Numbered from the stretch's first letter, positions 18,390 to 27,067 are shown. The stretch: DNA of 64,000 nt from Spirochaetae bacterium HGW-Spirochaetae-1 (GCA_002839375.1 PGXY01000011.1:310001-374000); one strand, 5' to 3'. Program-made: numbers and translations. Notes: a model not told the origin generated them from the sequence alone.

Positions 18390-18468
18390 CCTGTTGCAAT
18401 GCTTTACGGAAACTGGCCATTTAAAGATTGTATAATGATTAATGAAGAGACGGGGTAAAGCTCTGGTA

Positions 18469-19320
18469 ATGGAATTAAATATAAAAAGACTGACTGAAGA
18501 AGAGTTTAAGAAGTTCGCTAAACTTATTCATGATGAAAGCGGAATTTTTCTTAAGGATTCGAAGATTACCCTGCTTTCAAACAGATTGAGGAAAAGGCTT
18601 CAGGCTCTCAACTTTATGGAGTTTGCCGCCTATTATGATTATCTCCAGCGACTTTCCGGTGATGAAAAAAAACGGGAATATGAAATGCTGCTGGATGTTG
18701 TATCCACTAATGAGACGTATTTTTTCAGAAATGAAAGGCATTTTGATGCATTAATACAGACAAGCATTCCGGAACTGGCCAAAGTAAAAACAAACAAGAA
18801 ATTGAGGATCTGGAGCGCAGCCTGTTCAACGGGCGAGGAGCCCTATACACTTGCTATCTGTGTTCTTGAGTGCATGAAATATTTGCAGGGATGGCAAATA
18901 GAAATTATTGCCACCGATATCGCTCTGTCCGTACTTGAATTTGCCAGGATCGGAGAGTATTCGGGTAGAAGAATTGAAAAGGTGCCACCTGAATATTTGA
19001 ACAAGTATTTTATACCGAAAAAATCGGAGCCGGGAGTCTATACAGTAAAGGATGAATTAAAAAAACTGGTTAAATTCAGCTATCTTAATTTTTTTAAAAA
19101 TCCTTTTCCATCCGATCTGGACATTATTTTCTGCAGGAATGTCATGATATATTTTGACAAGGAACATCAACAGAAGCTGGTGGGTGATTTTTTTAAGGTG
19201 ATAAATAATCCAGGATTTTTGTTCATTGGCCATTCTGAAACGCTTCATTCTATTTCCGAAGATTTTGTCTATAGAAAAATTCTTGAAGCACCAGTGTATG
19301 TACCGAAGCCAAGGAGATAA
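18469..19320 (+). CDS. cheR: CheR, chemoreceptor glutamate methyltransferase
   Basis: 283 residues from the ATG at 18469; ATG 18442 would add nine residues that do not belong to the domain. The N-terminal all-helical CheR_N domain precedes the SAM-binding domain, with STNETYFFRNERHFDAL, IWSAACSTGEEPYTLAI (the G-x-G equivalent) and DIIFCRNVMIYFD. CheR methylates glutamates on methyl-accepting chemotaxis proteins for adaptation. It overlaps no gene but lies three bases before cheD, so they form a unit. Confidence 0.95.
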   Translation: MELNIKRLTEEEFKKFAKLIHDESGIFLKDSKITLLSNRLRKRLQALNFMEFAAYYDYLQRLSGDEKKREYEMLLDVVSTNETYFFRNERHFDALIQTSIPELAKVKTNKKLRIWSAACSTGEEPYTLAICVLECMKYLQGWQIEIIATDIALSVLEFARIGEYSGRRIEKVPPEYLNKYFIPKKSEPGVYTVKDELKKLVKFSYLNFFKNPFPSDLDIIFCRNVMIYFDKEHQQKLVGDFFKVINNPGFLFIGHSETLHSISEDFVYRKILEAPVYVPKPRR

Positions 19321-19322
19321 CG

Positions 19323-19802
19323 GTGAATTTTACTCTTATTAATGTGGGCATAGCGGATCTGAAGGTGGCCTCGGGGAGTGATATCCTGCGGACGATCCTG
19401 GGTTCATGCGTGGGCATATGCCTCTATGATGCGGAAGCGAAAGTGGGCGGCCTTTCACATATCATGCTGCCCGTGATGAAATCAAAGACGTCCTCGGAAA
19501 AGAAGTACGCCGATACGGCCATTCCCCTTCTTCTCGAGGAAATGAAAAAAATCGGAGCGAGGAAGGATAAGCTCATCGCTAAAATAATCGGCGGTGCCAC
19601 CATGTTTAATCTCTCGGAAAACAGCATGATGGCCGAAATCGGCAGAAACAATATCATCAAGGTGAAGGAAATACTGGATGAAATGAAGATAAGGATTATT
19701 GCTGAAGATACAGGCGGTGACTATGGGCGGACCATTGATTTTTATATGGAGAATGGAGAGATCAAGGTTAAATCTCTTGGCAAGGAAGATAGAATATTAT
19801 AG
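19323..19802 (+). CDS. cheD: CheD, chemoreceptor glutamine deamidase
   Basis: 159 residues from GTG at 19323, with AGGAG upstream. The catalytic Cys29 lies in ILGSCVGICLYD and His46 in GGLSHIMLP, both conserved in CheD. KIIGGATMF and EDTGGDYGRTI match later family motifs. CheD deamidates receptor glutamines and in some bacteria binds CheC to stimulate its CheY phosphatase activity; FliY in this window has a CheC-like middle domain. It is linked to cheR. Confidence 0.95.
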   Translation: MNFTLINVGIADLKVASGSDILRTILGSCVGICLYDAEAKVGGLSHIMLPVMKSKTSSEKKYADTAIPLLLEEMKKIGARKDKLIAKIIGGATMFNLSENSMMAEIGRNNIIKVKEILDEMKIRIIAEDTGGDYGRTIDFYMENGEIKVKSLGKEDRIL

Positions 19803-19811
19803 GTTGTTTTT

Positions 19812-20678
19812 ATGGAAAGTATGACAGGCTACGCCTTTATTGAGAAGAGTTCCGATCAGTTTTCCTTCTCGGTTGAAATAAAATCTCTGAATTCTAAATA
19901 TCTCGAAACATATGCTAATATTCCACGGATATTGAGAAATGAAGAGAATGATTTAATAAGCATTCTGAAGGAACGTTTTTCCCGTGGCAAGATAGAACTG
20001 AGTATTGAAATCTATGACTGGACCGATACGCGTCCCGTTTCATTGAATGCATCCCTTATAAAGAAATACTATCAAGAACTGCAGGCCATTCACAGTAGCC
20101 TGCATATTAAAGAACCTCTTCGATTTGAATCTATATTGTCTCTTGAAGGAGTGTTGAACCGGGAACGCTCGATTGTGTCAAAAAAATCGCGCAAGGACAT
20201 ATATACTGCTCTGGAGTATGTCGTAAAGAAAACCATTGAAATGCGGAAGAAAGAGGGGATGGCCACTAAGAAAGACATTATCAATTCCCTTGAAGTGATA
20301 TTGGAAAATGCTGAAACGATCAAGAATATAGCCCGTAATTTTGTCACTGAAAAGCAACAGCTTTTACAGAAAAGGATAAACGCATTGGCCGGCGGCGCCG
20401 TGGATGACCAGAGGCTCATGTCGGAGATTGCCATCCTCGCCGACAAGCTGGACATCAATGAAGAAACGGTTAGACTCAACGACCACCTTCAGAAATATAA
20501 AACAGTGATGAAGGATAAAGGGCAAATCGGAAAAAAACTCGATTTCATTGCCCAGGAGATGTTCAGGGAAATTAATACAATATCCTCGAAATCAAATAAT
20601 TCCGAGATATCGCATCTTGCCGTGGAAGTTAAAAATCACATCGATAAAATACGGGAACAATGCCGAAATGTGGTGTAA
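19812..20678 (+). CDS. yicC: YicC family endoribonuclease
   Basis: 288 residues, the full family length. It opens ESMTGYAFIEKS (family MTGYG/A motif) with KSLNSKYLE following. It ends with the DUF1732 block: KLDFIAQEMFREINTISSKSNNSEISHLAVEVKNHIDKIREQCRNV. YicC proteins are RNA endonucleases implicated in small-RNA turnover; the gene is often next to gmk and remA, as here. Hfq is encoded nearby as well. Confidence 0.93.
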   Translation: MESMTGYAFIEKSSDQFSFSVEIKSLNSKYLETYANIPRILRNEENDLISILKERFSRGKIELSIEIYDWTDTRPVSLNASLIKKYYQELQAIHSSLHIKEPLRFESILSLEGVLNRERSIVSKKSRKDIYTALEYVVKKTIEMRKKEGMATKKDIINSLEVILENAETIKNIARNFVTEKQQLLQKRINALAGGAVDDQRLMSEIAILADKLDINEETVRLNDHLQKYKTVMKDKGQIGKKLDFIAQEMFREINTISSKSNNSEISHLAVEVKNHIDKIREQCRNVV

Positions 20679-20684
20679 ACAGAT

Positions 20685-20936
20685 ATGAAAACGACTCTTA
20701 TAAATATCGGATTTGGCAATGCCGTTGTGGCGGAAAGAGTAGTGGCTGTAATTACTCCCGCATCGGCATCGGGCAAAAGGCTGCGCGATGAGGCGAAGGG
20801 CAATAATATCCTCATAGACGCCACTCATGGCCGAAAAACACGTGCCATTATCATAATGGATAGTAACCATGTTATTCTTTCGGCTATGCAACCGGAAACA
20901 ATAGCTAACAGGCTCATGAGCAATGCAACGGAGTAA
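20685..20936 (+). CDS. remA: RemA/DUF370 family regulator
   Basis: 83 residues, typical for DUF370. The core pattern is [73 protein letters not shown]. RemA activates biofilm matrix genes in Bacillus by binding DNA; in other phyla the family always sits between yicC and gmk, as here, and the role is less clear. The start is six bases after yicC, and the end overlaps gmk by 14 bases. Confidence 0.93.
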   Translation: MKTTLINIGFGNAVVAERVVAVITPASASGKRLRDEAKGNNILIDATHGRKTRAIIIMDSNHVILSAMQPETIANRLMSNATE

Positions 20937-21537
20937 TATCTCTCTCGTTGTTTCAGCCCCCTCAGGCGCCGGGAAAACAACCATTATACAACGACTTTTA
21001 CTGGACTACGATATTCTCAGGTTCTCCGTATCAACTACAACGAGGCCGCAGCGGAGCGGAGAAATACCCGGGGAAAGCTATTATTTTGTATCAAAGGGTG
21101 ATTTCAGGAATATGATCGACAAGGATGAATTTCTTGAATGGGCCGAGGTACACGATAACTACTATGGAACTTCTAAAAAAGAGATTGACAGAATACAGGC
21201 CAGGGGAAAAATCCCTATATTTGACGTCGATGTACAGGGCGCAAAAAACCTGAAAAAAAAGCTGGCTAATGGCATTTATATTTTTATAGTTCCACCTTCT
21301 CTCAAGATACTGGAGGAACGGCTGAAAAATCGGAAAACAGATACTGAAAATCAGATTGCCGTACGTCTGAAAAACGCTGTTGCCGAGCTGAAAGAATTTG
21401 CGTTGTTTGACTATATCATTATTAATGATAGACTGGATTTCGCCATTGATCAATTTAAGGCGATTATGACAGCTGAATTATGCCGAAAAGACCGGAATAC
21501 GGCCGCTATTGAAAAAATTTTGGAGGTTTACAAGTGA
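20923..21537 (+). CDS. gmk: Guanylate kinase
   Basis: 204 residues. The P-loop [11 protein letters not shown] lies at about residues 11-21, followed by [23 protein letters not shown] (GMP-binding region) and [15 protein letters not shown]. It phosphorylates GMP to GDP with ATP. The ATG at 20923 overlaps the remA end, and a GTG-started rpoZ overlaps its stop, so remA-gmk-rpoZ are translationally coupled. Length and motifs are ordinary. Confidence 0.97.
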   Translation: MQRSNISLVVSAPSGAGKTTIIQRLLLDYDILRFSVSTTTRPQRSGEIPGESYYFVSKGDFRNMIDKDEFLEWAEVHDNYYGTSKKEIDRIQARGKIPIFDVDVQGAKNLKKKLANGIYIFIVPPSLKILEERLKNRKTDTENQIAVRLKNAVAELKEFALFDYIIINDRLDFAIDQFKAIMTAELCRKDRNTAAIEKILEVYK

Positions 21538-21779
21538 TTATACCCATGGATAAATTGATAATGTACAATTGCAACAAGTACATTTTTACGAAAGCTACAA
21601 TGAAGTATGTTGATAAAATAGCCAATATAAAAAATTATCCGGAAGAAAACCTGAACTGGAAGGTTGTCCCCAATATCTTAAAGCTCACGCTTGAAGAAGA
21701 ATTGAAGTTCGAATATCAGTTGCCTCATGAGCTTGCCGCCCTTGAGGCCAGTAATCCCGATGAGACCAGTGAGGAATAA
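21534..21779 (+). CDS. rpoZ: RNA polymerase omega subunit
   Basis: 81 residues from GTG at 21534, which has GGAGG at 21522-21526 and a seven-base spacing, so it is preferred over the ATG at 21546. The protein is short and divergent (YNCNKYIFTKATMKYVDKI...ALEEEL-type region), ending with LAALEASNPDETSEE. The call relies on size, the TKATMKYVDKI block and its place after gmk, which is standard for rpoZ. It helps assemble RNA polymerase. Confidence 0.75.
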   Translation: MIIPMDKLIMYNCNKYIFTKATMKYVDKIANIKNYPEENLNWKVVPNILKLTLEEELKFEYQLPHELAALEASNPDETSEE

Positions 21780-21797
21780 ATAGATATTCGTTCTATA

Positions 21798-22715
21798 GTG
21801 ATAGCAGGGCCCACGGGCGTGGGCAAGACTGAGCTTTCATTGTTGTTGGCAGAGGATATTTTTGAAATAATATCTTTTGATTCGGTACAGATATATAAAT
21901 ATCTTGATATTGGTAGCGGTAAACCCGACAAGGTTCAGAGACAGAAAGTCCGGCATCACCTTATAGACATTGTTGAGCCGGATTCTGATTTCAGTGCCGG
22001 TGATTTCGTAAGATTTGCCGGTGAAAGCCTGGCGGAAATTGAGAAAAGTGGAAAAGAGTCTCTCTTCGTAGGCGGGACGGGTTTGTACATTGATTCTATT
22101 TTCGGTGGTTTATCACAAATTCCACCCGTTGAGAATCAAATACGGGAAGAGATAATACGAGAGATAGAAATAAAGGGACTGGATTTTCTTCATGGAGAAC
22201 TCATGAAGATTGACAGGCATTTCGGTGAAAAAGTCCATCCCAATGATCGGCAGAGAATTATACGTGGTTTGGAAGTTTTCCGCGGTACGGGAAAGCCACT
22301 GAGCAGTTATTATGCTGTGGAAGATAATACGACCGGTCAGGATATTCTATATGTAGGTCTGTATGAAGAACGTGAAGCCCTGGTGGAGAGAACGGCTCGC
22401 AGGGTTGACCGGATGATGGAAGAGGGTTTTCTCGAAGAAGTCAGGTCCTTGCGGGAACGTGGTTTTGGCCCTGAACTGAAATCCATGCGCACCATCGGCT
22501 ACCTGGAGCTCAACCGCTATCTCGATGGATTGACGGGATTATCGGAAGCAATCGAGAGTATAAAAATAGAGACCAGGCGTTACGCAAAAAGGCAGATGAC
22601 CTGGTTCAGAAAAAATAAAAAAATAAACTGGTTTCACCGGCTGGAAACGGACAGAATACAAAAACTTGTCGGAGACTGGTTGAAAAAACAAAAAAATAAA
22701 TACAGAGGTATGTGA
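21798..22715 (+). CDS. miaA: MiaA, tRNA dimethylallyltransferase
   Basis: 305 residues as drawn from GTG at 21798. It begins at the P-loop AGPTGVGKTELSLL, then DSVQIYKYLDIGSGKPDKVQR, VGGTGLYIDSIF and MRTIGYLELNRYL, all MiaA motifs. It adds a dimethylallyl group to A37 of tRNAs reading UNN codons. The GTG has no ribosome binding site at a good distance; GAGGAA at 21771-21776 would fit an ATT start at 21786, giving RSIVIAGPTG, closer to the family N-terminus. The exact start is therefore uncertain. Confidence 0.93.
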   Translation: MIAGPTGVGKTELSLLLAEDIFEIISFDSVQIYKYLDIGSGKPDKVQRQKVRHHLIDIVEPDSDFSAGDFVRFAGESLAEIEKSGKESLFVGGTGLYIDSIFGGLSQIPPVENQIREEIIREIEIKGLDFLHGELMKIDRHFGEKVHPNDRQRIIRGLEVFRGTGKPLSSYYAVEDNTTGQDILYVGLYEEREALVERTARRVDRMMEEGFLEEVRSLRERGFGPELKSMRTIGYLELNRYLDGLTGLSEAIESIKIETRRYAKRQMTWFRKNKKINWFHRLETDRIQKLVGDWLKKQKNKYRGM

Positions 22716-22718
22716 TAC

Positions 22719-22967
22719 ATGGCAAAGCAAATCAGTAATTTACAGGATGTATTCCTCAATAATACCAGGAAGGACAGGTGTGAAATTACTGTATACTTGG
22801 TTAATGGTGTGCCCATCAAGGGGCGTGTATTGAGTTTTGATAATTTTACAATACTCATGGAAGTAGACAAGAAGCAGAACCTGATTTACAAACACGCTGT
22901 TTCTACTCTCGTTCCTGCGAAACCAATGCCTTATCGCGATGAAAAAGAGGAAGAGCAGGGAGCCTGA
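22719..22967 (+). CDS. hfq: Hfq, RNA chaperone
   Basis: 82 residues. The Sm1 motif spans [37 protein letters not shown], and the Sm2 motif is [14 protein letters not shown] (canonical YKHAIST.P). The C-terminal tail is short and acidic. Hfq pairs small RNAs with mRNAs. It follows miaA by three bases, the same order as in proteobacteria. Its presence makes the small-RNA candidate at 44129-44306 more plausible. Confidence 0.96.
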   Translation: MAKQISNLQDVFLNNTRKDRCEITVYLVNGVPIKGRVLSFDNFTILMEVDKKQNLIYKHAVSTLVPAKPMPYRDEKEEEQGA

Positions 22968-22985
22968 TGTATTAGTGTAAACTGA

Positions 22986-23891
22986 ATGGTGATGATGAAA
23001 AGTTTTTTTATAAAAGTAATATTCATTCTCCTTATTGCTGCAGGTGGTTATATTTTCATAACATCATACCGGCCTGTTCCTGAGGGAATGATATCAGTGG
23101 TGTACGGAAATCAAGACGATGCTCCGGTGATCGTGGTTTCGGCAGGATCGCGTTTCGTGATTCAAGGTGTAGCCCCCTGGCTTTATCATATAGAAACGAT
23201 CGCACTCGACAAAAGGGACAGCTTTGATGTGAAAATGACCATTCCTTCCCTGGTGGGATTAAAGGATGAATATTATGGCATCAGCATTCCCGTTTCCGTG
23301 GAATACAGTATTGAGTGGGATAAGGTTAGCGACTATACTCTTTTTAGAAATAATTCTTTAAAAATAAGCAATATAATATTTGAAGATACGGTTCGTTTTT
23401 TTAGCAATCAGCTTCAGCCCTATCTGCTTCCTTTTTATCGGGGACCGGCATTGGAATTTAGGAAAGAAGAAATAAAAGCAGCTGTTAGAAACGGGTTAAC
23501 AGACAAACTGGCCGGGCAGGGAATTACTCTGAAAAGAATTGATATTTATGAAAACTGGACATATCCTGATAACGAAAGATATAGAGAAGGTCTTCAGTAT
23601 CTGGCTGAATTACGCCGTATTGAAATCGAGAATGCAAAATCTCTTTCTCTTCTGAAAAATCGGCTTGAAGGCGAAAAAATTCAGGAGGAGGCCCTGTATA
23701 AAAAATACAGGGAGATGTCGCGGATTATAAAGCAGAATCCTGATATTCTGAAATATATTTATATTGACAAATTGACCGATGATTTGAAAGTGATAGTTTC
23801 ATCAGACAAATCTATGGTACCTCTTTTCCTTGAAGAGGGAAAAAATAAAGGATCCGTATCTGAGAAGGGTGAAATTAACAATCTCAGATGA
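22986..23891 (+). CDS. SPFH/prohibitin-like membrane-anchored protein
   Basis: 301 residues. An N-terminal transmembrane helix (FFIKVIFILLIAAGGYIFIT) is followed by a region like the SPFH/band 7 fold (PEGMISVVYGNQDDAPVIVVSAGSRFVIQG..., VSVEYSIEWDKVS). A charged coiled coil (about 205-255) with LAELRRIEIENAKSLSLL follows, and the tail is polar. SPFH proteins scaffold membranes and proteases. The sequence is divergent, so the family call is a hypothesis from pattern. It lies between hfq and the small basic protein. Confidence 0.6.
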   Translation: MVMMKSFFIKVIFILLIAAGGYIFITSYRPVPEGMISVVYGNQDDAPVIVVSAGSRFVIQGVAPWLYHIETIALDKRDSFDVKMTIPSLVGLKDEYYGISIPVSVEYSIEWDKVSDYTLFRNNSLKISNIIFEDTVRFFSNQLQPYLLPFYRGPALEFRKEEIKAAVRNGLTDKLAGQGITLKRIDIYENWTYPDNERYREGLQYLAELRRIEIENAKSLSLLKNRLEGEKIQEEALYKKYREMSRIIKQNPDILKYIYIDKLTDDLKVIVSSDKSMVPLFLEEGKNKGSVSEKGEINNLR

Positions 23892-23917
23892 GAAAAATGA
23901 ATTAAAAGGAGTTTTCT

Positions 23918-24010
23918 ATGCCTTGTGGTAGAAAGAAAAAAAGGAAAAAAATTGCCAATCATAAGAGAAAAAAGAGAAGAAGGCAGAACAGGCACAAAAA
24001 GAAAGTCTAA
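23918..24010 (+). CDS. 30-residue basic protein, AURKAIP1/COX24-type (ribosome-associated family)
   Basis: ATG at 23918 to TAA at 24008-24010 gives a peptide starting MPCGRKKKRKKIANHKRKK and ending NRHKKKV, 30 residues and extremely basic. AAGGAG at 23906-23911 with a six-base spacing is one of the best ribosome binding sites in the window. It matches, from memory, short conserved proteins in Bacteroidetes and spirochaetes annotated as AURKAIP1/COX24-domain (mitochondrial relative mS38), so it is probably a ribosomal-subunit-associated peptide. A terminator follows immediately. Confidence 0.8.
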   Translation: MPCGRKKKRKKIANHKRKKRRRQNRHKKKV

Positions 24011-24024
24011 GTGGCAGAGTAGGG

Positions 24025-24063
24025 AGAGATTGGTCATGAATTTTTGCCAATCTCTTTTATTTT
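24025..24063 (+). terminator. Rho-independent terminator after the small basic protein
   Basis: AGAGATTGG (24025-24033) pairs perfectly with CCAATCTCT (24047-24055), 13-base loop, followed by TTTATTTT. It closes the yicC-to-hfq operon and overlaps the TTG at 24044, so the next gene cannot start there. Confidence 0.85.
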
Positions 24064-24085
24064 AAGGGGTAAAACCGTTCCAGCC

Positions 24086-24820
24086 ATGAGGAAAACGACC
24101 ACCAAAACCAAAAATCAACAGGTTGAGACATCACAGTTTCACTGGAAAAGACGTCCCTCGGAGATTCGCGGTTACCAACGAACACTATATATAACTGCGG
24201 AGAACGGAGATTATATTCGCATCGACTACAATCTCCGTGAAAAGAGAATCCGCCTGTATGTTGAAGTGCAGAACGAGGGCGGCAGTCCGTATTATAGTGT
24301 GATAAAAAACGGTAAAATTACCGCAGAACGCAGTGTCCTCAGCGGTCGTACCTATGGATTTTCTGAAAAATTTTCTGAAAGGGCAGAAATATTTTCGAGT
24401 ATACCGAATAATGATATAATACGTCTCATTAATTATAACTATGGTATCTCTTTTGCAAAGAAAAGATTTTCCGGCAAGGGCGCCGTCGATAAGCAGCGCC
24501 GTCTCGAAGAGACGCGTAAGCGTTACTTTGTAGAGGATAAAAACCCATACGACGATCAGTATGCCGGTGCAGAGCAGTATATCCCCAAAATAGGTTTAAT
24601 AGATATCCTTGATTTTCTTGTGGGACTTGCCATTTCAGCCGGTATATTCTATTATCTGCAATTTGATTTTATCGCCATGGGCGTGATTGCGGCCTTTTTT
24701 GGTGTGTCCATCGGGATGGTGGATATGTTTATCAGGGAAAGGTCACCCATGGTTTTTAAGGTGATTTTTTTCGTAGTGACAGGCATCGCCTCATATATCT
24801 ACGGCTATTACATTTCATAA
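24086..24820 (+). CDS. Membrane protein of unknown function
   Basis: 244 residues from the ATG at 24086. The first ~150 residues are soluble and basic with beta-rich character (RTLYITAENGDYIRIDYNLREKRIRLYVEV). The C-terminal ~65 residues hold three hydrophobic helices (IDILDFLVGLAISAGIFYYLQF, IAMGVIAAFFGVSIGMVDMFI, VIFFVVTGIASYIYGYYIS). No known family is recognised. No clear ribosome binding site is seen. A longer TTG start at 24044 is unlikely because it lies inside a terminator hairpin. Confidence 0.75.
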   Translation: MRKTTTKTKNQQVETSQFHWKRRPSEIRGYQRTLYITAENGDYIRIDYNLREKRIRLYVEVQNEGGSPYYSVIKNGKITAERSVLSGRTYGFSEKFSERAEIFSSIPNNDIIRLINYNYGISFAKKRFSGKGAVDKQRRLEETRKRYFVEDKNPYDDQYAGAEQYIPKIGLIDILDFLVGLAISAGIFYYLQFDFIAMGVIAAFFGVSIGMVDMFIRERSPMVFKVIFFVVTGIASYIYGYYIS

Positions 24821-25017
24821 ATTCCCACAGTACCCATAAAAATGTCTGAATATCCAAATTAATGCTTGAAAAGTTATTTTATTCAATTAGGATATTGTTC
24901 ACGGATGGCGATCCGCGGCTGAATCAGCCCTTAGTGCCGTTAGAAGTAGGGGAAGCCGGGGAATAAATTATCCTTAAGAGATAAAAATAAATAACAGGTA
25001 CAAGCAGGAAACAGCTC

Positions 25018-25482
25018 ATGATCGATTCTAAGGGCGATGTAGTTACCTCTCAGCAGGTAGTATGTTTTAAAATTGGAAACGAAGAATATGGCGTTGATAT
25101 TCTTCTCGTTCAGGAAATTCTCAAGCTTCCCACTATCACAAAGCTGCCAAAGTCAGTTCCCTATATCATGGGAGTAATCGATCTCAGGGGGAAGGTCATA
25201 CCAATAGTTGATCTGAGTAAAAAATTTAAAATTGACCAGAAAAGAGAGAAGCAGAGCAATCGCGCTATTGTTGTGGATATCAGCGGAAAACAGGTGGGAC
25301 TGGCTATTGATTCTGTCAGCCACGTCATTAAAATAAATTCCAATGATATCGAACCGCCTCCTCCCGTTGTGAAGGGAATTTCCGGCCGTTATATCGTGGG
25401 TATCGCTAAACTTGAAACGGGTTTTGTCGTTATCCTTGATATTAACCAGATATTCACCTCGGAAGAAGTTACAAGCCTCTAG
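25018..25482 (+). CDS. cheW: CheW, chemotaxis adaptor
   Basis: 154 residues, a single CheW (SH3-like) domain: VVCFKIGNEEYGVDILLVQEILKLPTITKLPKSVPYIMGVIDLRGKVIPIVDLSKKF is the classical pattern, ending with GIAKLETGFVVILDINQIF. CheW links chemoreceptors to the CheA kinase. AGGAAA precedes the ATG. It stands alone after a ~200-base gap with some short hairpins but no recognised regulatory site. cheA is not in the window. Confidence 0.97.
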   Translation: MIDSKGDVVTSQQVVCFKIGNEEYGVDILLVQEILKLPTITKLPKSVPYIMGVIDLRGKVIPIVDLSKKFKIDQKREKQSNRAIVVDISGKQVGLAIDSVSHVIKINSNDIEPPPPVVKGISGRYIVGIAKLETGFVVILDINQIFTSEEVTSL

Positions 25483-25515
25483 TATTGGAATGTCTCCGTC
25501 ATTTATTGATGTATT

Positions 25516-26679
25516 TCAGAAGGCGGCTATAAGAATCGTTTCAATCTCGTCAAGGTTCAGCGGTCGTGGTGTATTCTTGAGGAATGGATATTTCATGGCT
25601 GTTTCCGCGATATTCTTGAACTCTGATTTCATCACCTCAAAATGAGACAACCGCTGGGGAATGTCTATGTCGGTTTCCAGTTTTCGAATTGCCTCAACGG
25701 CCTTGATGGCTGCCTCAATAACGGTAATATCCCGCACATCCTCTCCCATGACTTTTGACATCTGAACATATTTGCCTGGAGCGGAAGTAAGGTTAAATTC
25801 CATAATGTGAGGGAGGATAATCCCCATGGCGCTTTCAAGGTCGAGGGCTGTTTTTGATGCCAGGGCAAGGGACGTTGCCAAAGTAACTGAAAGAAAGGCT
25901 ACAGAAAAGGCTATGCCGGACATTACCGATGCCGTCGAAAGGTAGAGCCGGGGTCCGGGATTCTGAGGTTCTTTAAAAGTAATGGGAAGATTCCGGAATA
26001 TCATATCAATTGATTTCAGGGCAAAGGTGTTTATAATGTCGTTATTTGCCCGGGAAATGACAGATTCTGTTGCTATGGCCAGTGAGGCAACGGTATTTTT
26101 CATGATGCAGCTCTCTTCTACAAGCAGCGACAGGGATGGATCGACTATTGTCGCTTTAGGAAAAAGAATTTCATTATGATATACCTTTTTGACGCCTTCA
26201 TGTATATCGTCGAGGAATAATAAAGGTGCAATCTCAAAACCGAAAACGGGGAATGCCGGCATGGTTATCATTGCAACGGGATTTTCGCTGATTTCCGGTT
26301 CGGAAAAAAGACTGTCGCAGAAAAGAAAATTGTTTATTAATAGAGAGATGGCCTTGGCGGAGTTCAGTGCTTCAATGCCTCCAAAACCGATTATCATGTT
26401 GCAATTTGTTTTCTTTGCGAATGACACGGCGGTGTCAATATCTTCCGTGTTGGGATATTCGGGTAATTCATCATAAATGATGCAGCCGATTCCTGCCCGC
26501 TTCAGATTACTTGCCACGGCCAGGGCTTTTTCGTGAAAAATTTCAATGTCGTTGGAAGTCATTATGAGGATTGCGCGGGAACCATATTGTTTAAGAATTT
26601 CAGCAATATTGTTGATAATATCCTGACGGATAAATATTTCAGTGGGTAGGTTAAAATCGGGTGTAACTGAACTTTTCAA
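25516..26679 (-). CDS. Iron-containing alcohol dehydrogenase-family protein lacking metal ligands (probable pseudoenzyme)
   Basis: 387 residues, the normal length of family III alcohol dehydrogenases, with the N-terminal FNLPTEIFIRQDIINNI and the ILPHIMEFNL segment clearly recognisable. The NAD-binding GGGSxxD motif is replaced by GGIExxN (GFGGIEALNSAKAI). The metal-ligand block usually DxxxH is LAIATESVIS, with no Asp or His at those places. The HAMAH and LPHG regions read LALASKTALDLESAMG without any His. The reading frame is intact, so it is probably a retained, non-catalytic or differently acting protein. Confidence 0.8.
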   Translation of the reverse strand: MKSSVTPDFNLPTEIFIRQDIINNIAEILKQYGSRAILIMTSNDIEIFHEKALAVASNLKRAGIGCIIYDELPEYPNTEDIDTAVSFAKKTNCNMIIGFGGIEALNSAKAISLLINNFLFCDSLFSEPEISENPVAMITMPAFPVFGFEIAPLLFLDDIHEGVKKVYHNEILFPKATIVDPSLSLLVEESCIMKNTVASLAIATESVISRANNDIINTFALKSIDMIFRNLPITFKEPQNPGPRLYLSTASVMSGIAFSVAFLSVTLATSLALASKTALDLESAMGIILPHIMEFNLTSAPGKYVQMSKVMGEDVRDITVIEAAIKAVEAIRKLETDIDIPQRLSHFEVMKSEFKNIAETAMKYPFLKNTPRPLNLDEIETILIAAF

Positions 26680-26693
26680 TCTAATCCTGCCAT

Positions 26694-26728
26694 AAAAAAA
26701 GCGGACATATTTGTCGTATCTCCGCTTT
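26694..26728 (-). terminator. Rho-independent terminator after flgM (minus strand)
   Basis: On the minus strand AAAGCGGA (26728-26721) pairs with TCCGCTTT (26705-26698) around a 15-base loop, and a T run follows (26700-26694 read as T). It lies between the flgM stop and the ADH-like gene and would separate their transcription. Confidence 0.8.
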
Positions 26729-26773
26729 ATTATTCTTACAATTCAAGTGTAAAGTCAGTGCTGAAGAAATTGA

Positions 26774-27067
26774 TTACGGCCTCAACAGGAAGTTGGCAAT
26801 TTTACTAGCCACCATTTCAAGAACCTTGTTATCGTTGAAATCATAGGAGCCATTTTTTATCTGCTCTTTGATTGCATTGACTCGGTCGGCCCTGATATCT
26901 GGCGTCTCGTGAACAATCTGCATTTGTTTTGATATTTCAGCGGCTTTTTTGCCTTCTGATGATATCTGGACAGAGTCATTTTTCTTGGTCTCTTTTGTGC
27001 CCGCCGCAGGCTTGGTCTTTTTCGGCTCTATAATGTTGTTTATGTTGCTTATTTTATCAATTGCCAT
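26774..27067 (-). CDS. flgM: FlgM, anti-sigma-28 factor
   Basis: 97 residues. A disordered N-terminus (KISNINNIIEPKKTKPAAGTKETKK) is followed by the FlgM pattern DSVQISSEGKKAAEISKQM and the C-terminal sigma-binding helices RADRVNAIKEQIKNGSYDFNDNKVLEMVASKIANFLL. It binds FliA until the hook is complete, then is secreted. A sigma-28-like promoter lies at 27097-27123 and a terminator follows the gene, so it is monocistronic. Confidence 0.93.
   Translation of the reverse strand: MAIDKISNINNIIEPKKTKPAAGTKETKKNDSVQISSEGKKAAEISKQMQIVHETPDIRADRVNAIKEQIKNGSYDFNDNKVLEMVASKIANFLLRP

Noticed and set aside
24044-24085. TTG-started N-terminal extension of the membrane protein at 24086
   Set aside because: The TTG lies within the terminator hairpin that ends the preceding transcript.
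24821-25017. Short hairpins (CGGAT/ATCCG, GGCTG/CAGCC) in the cheW leader as a riboswitch
   Set aside because: The stems are only about five base pairs and no riboswitch consensus could be matched.
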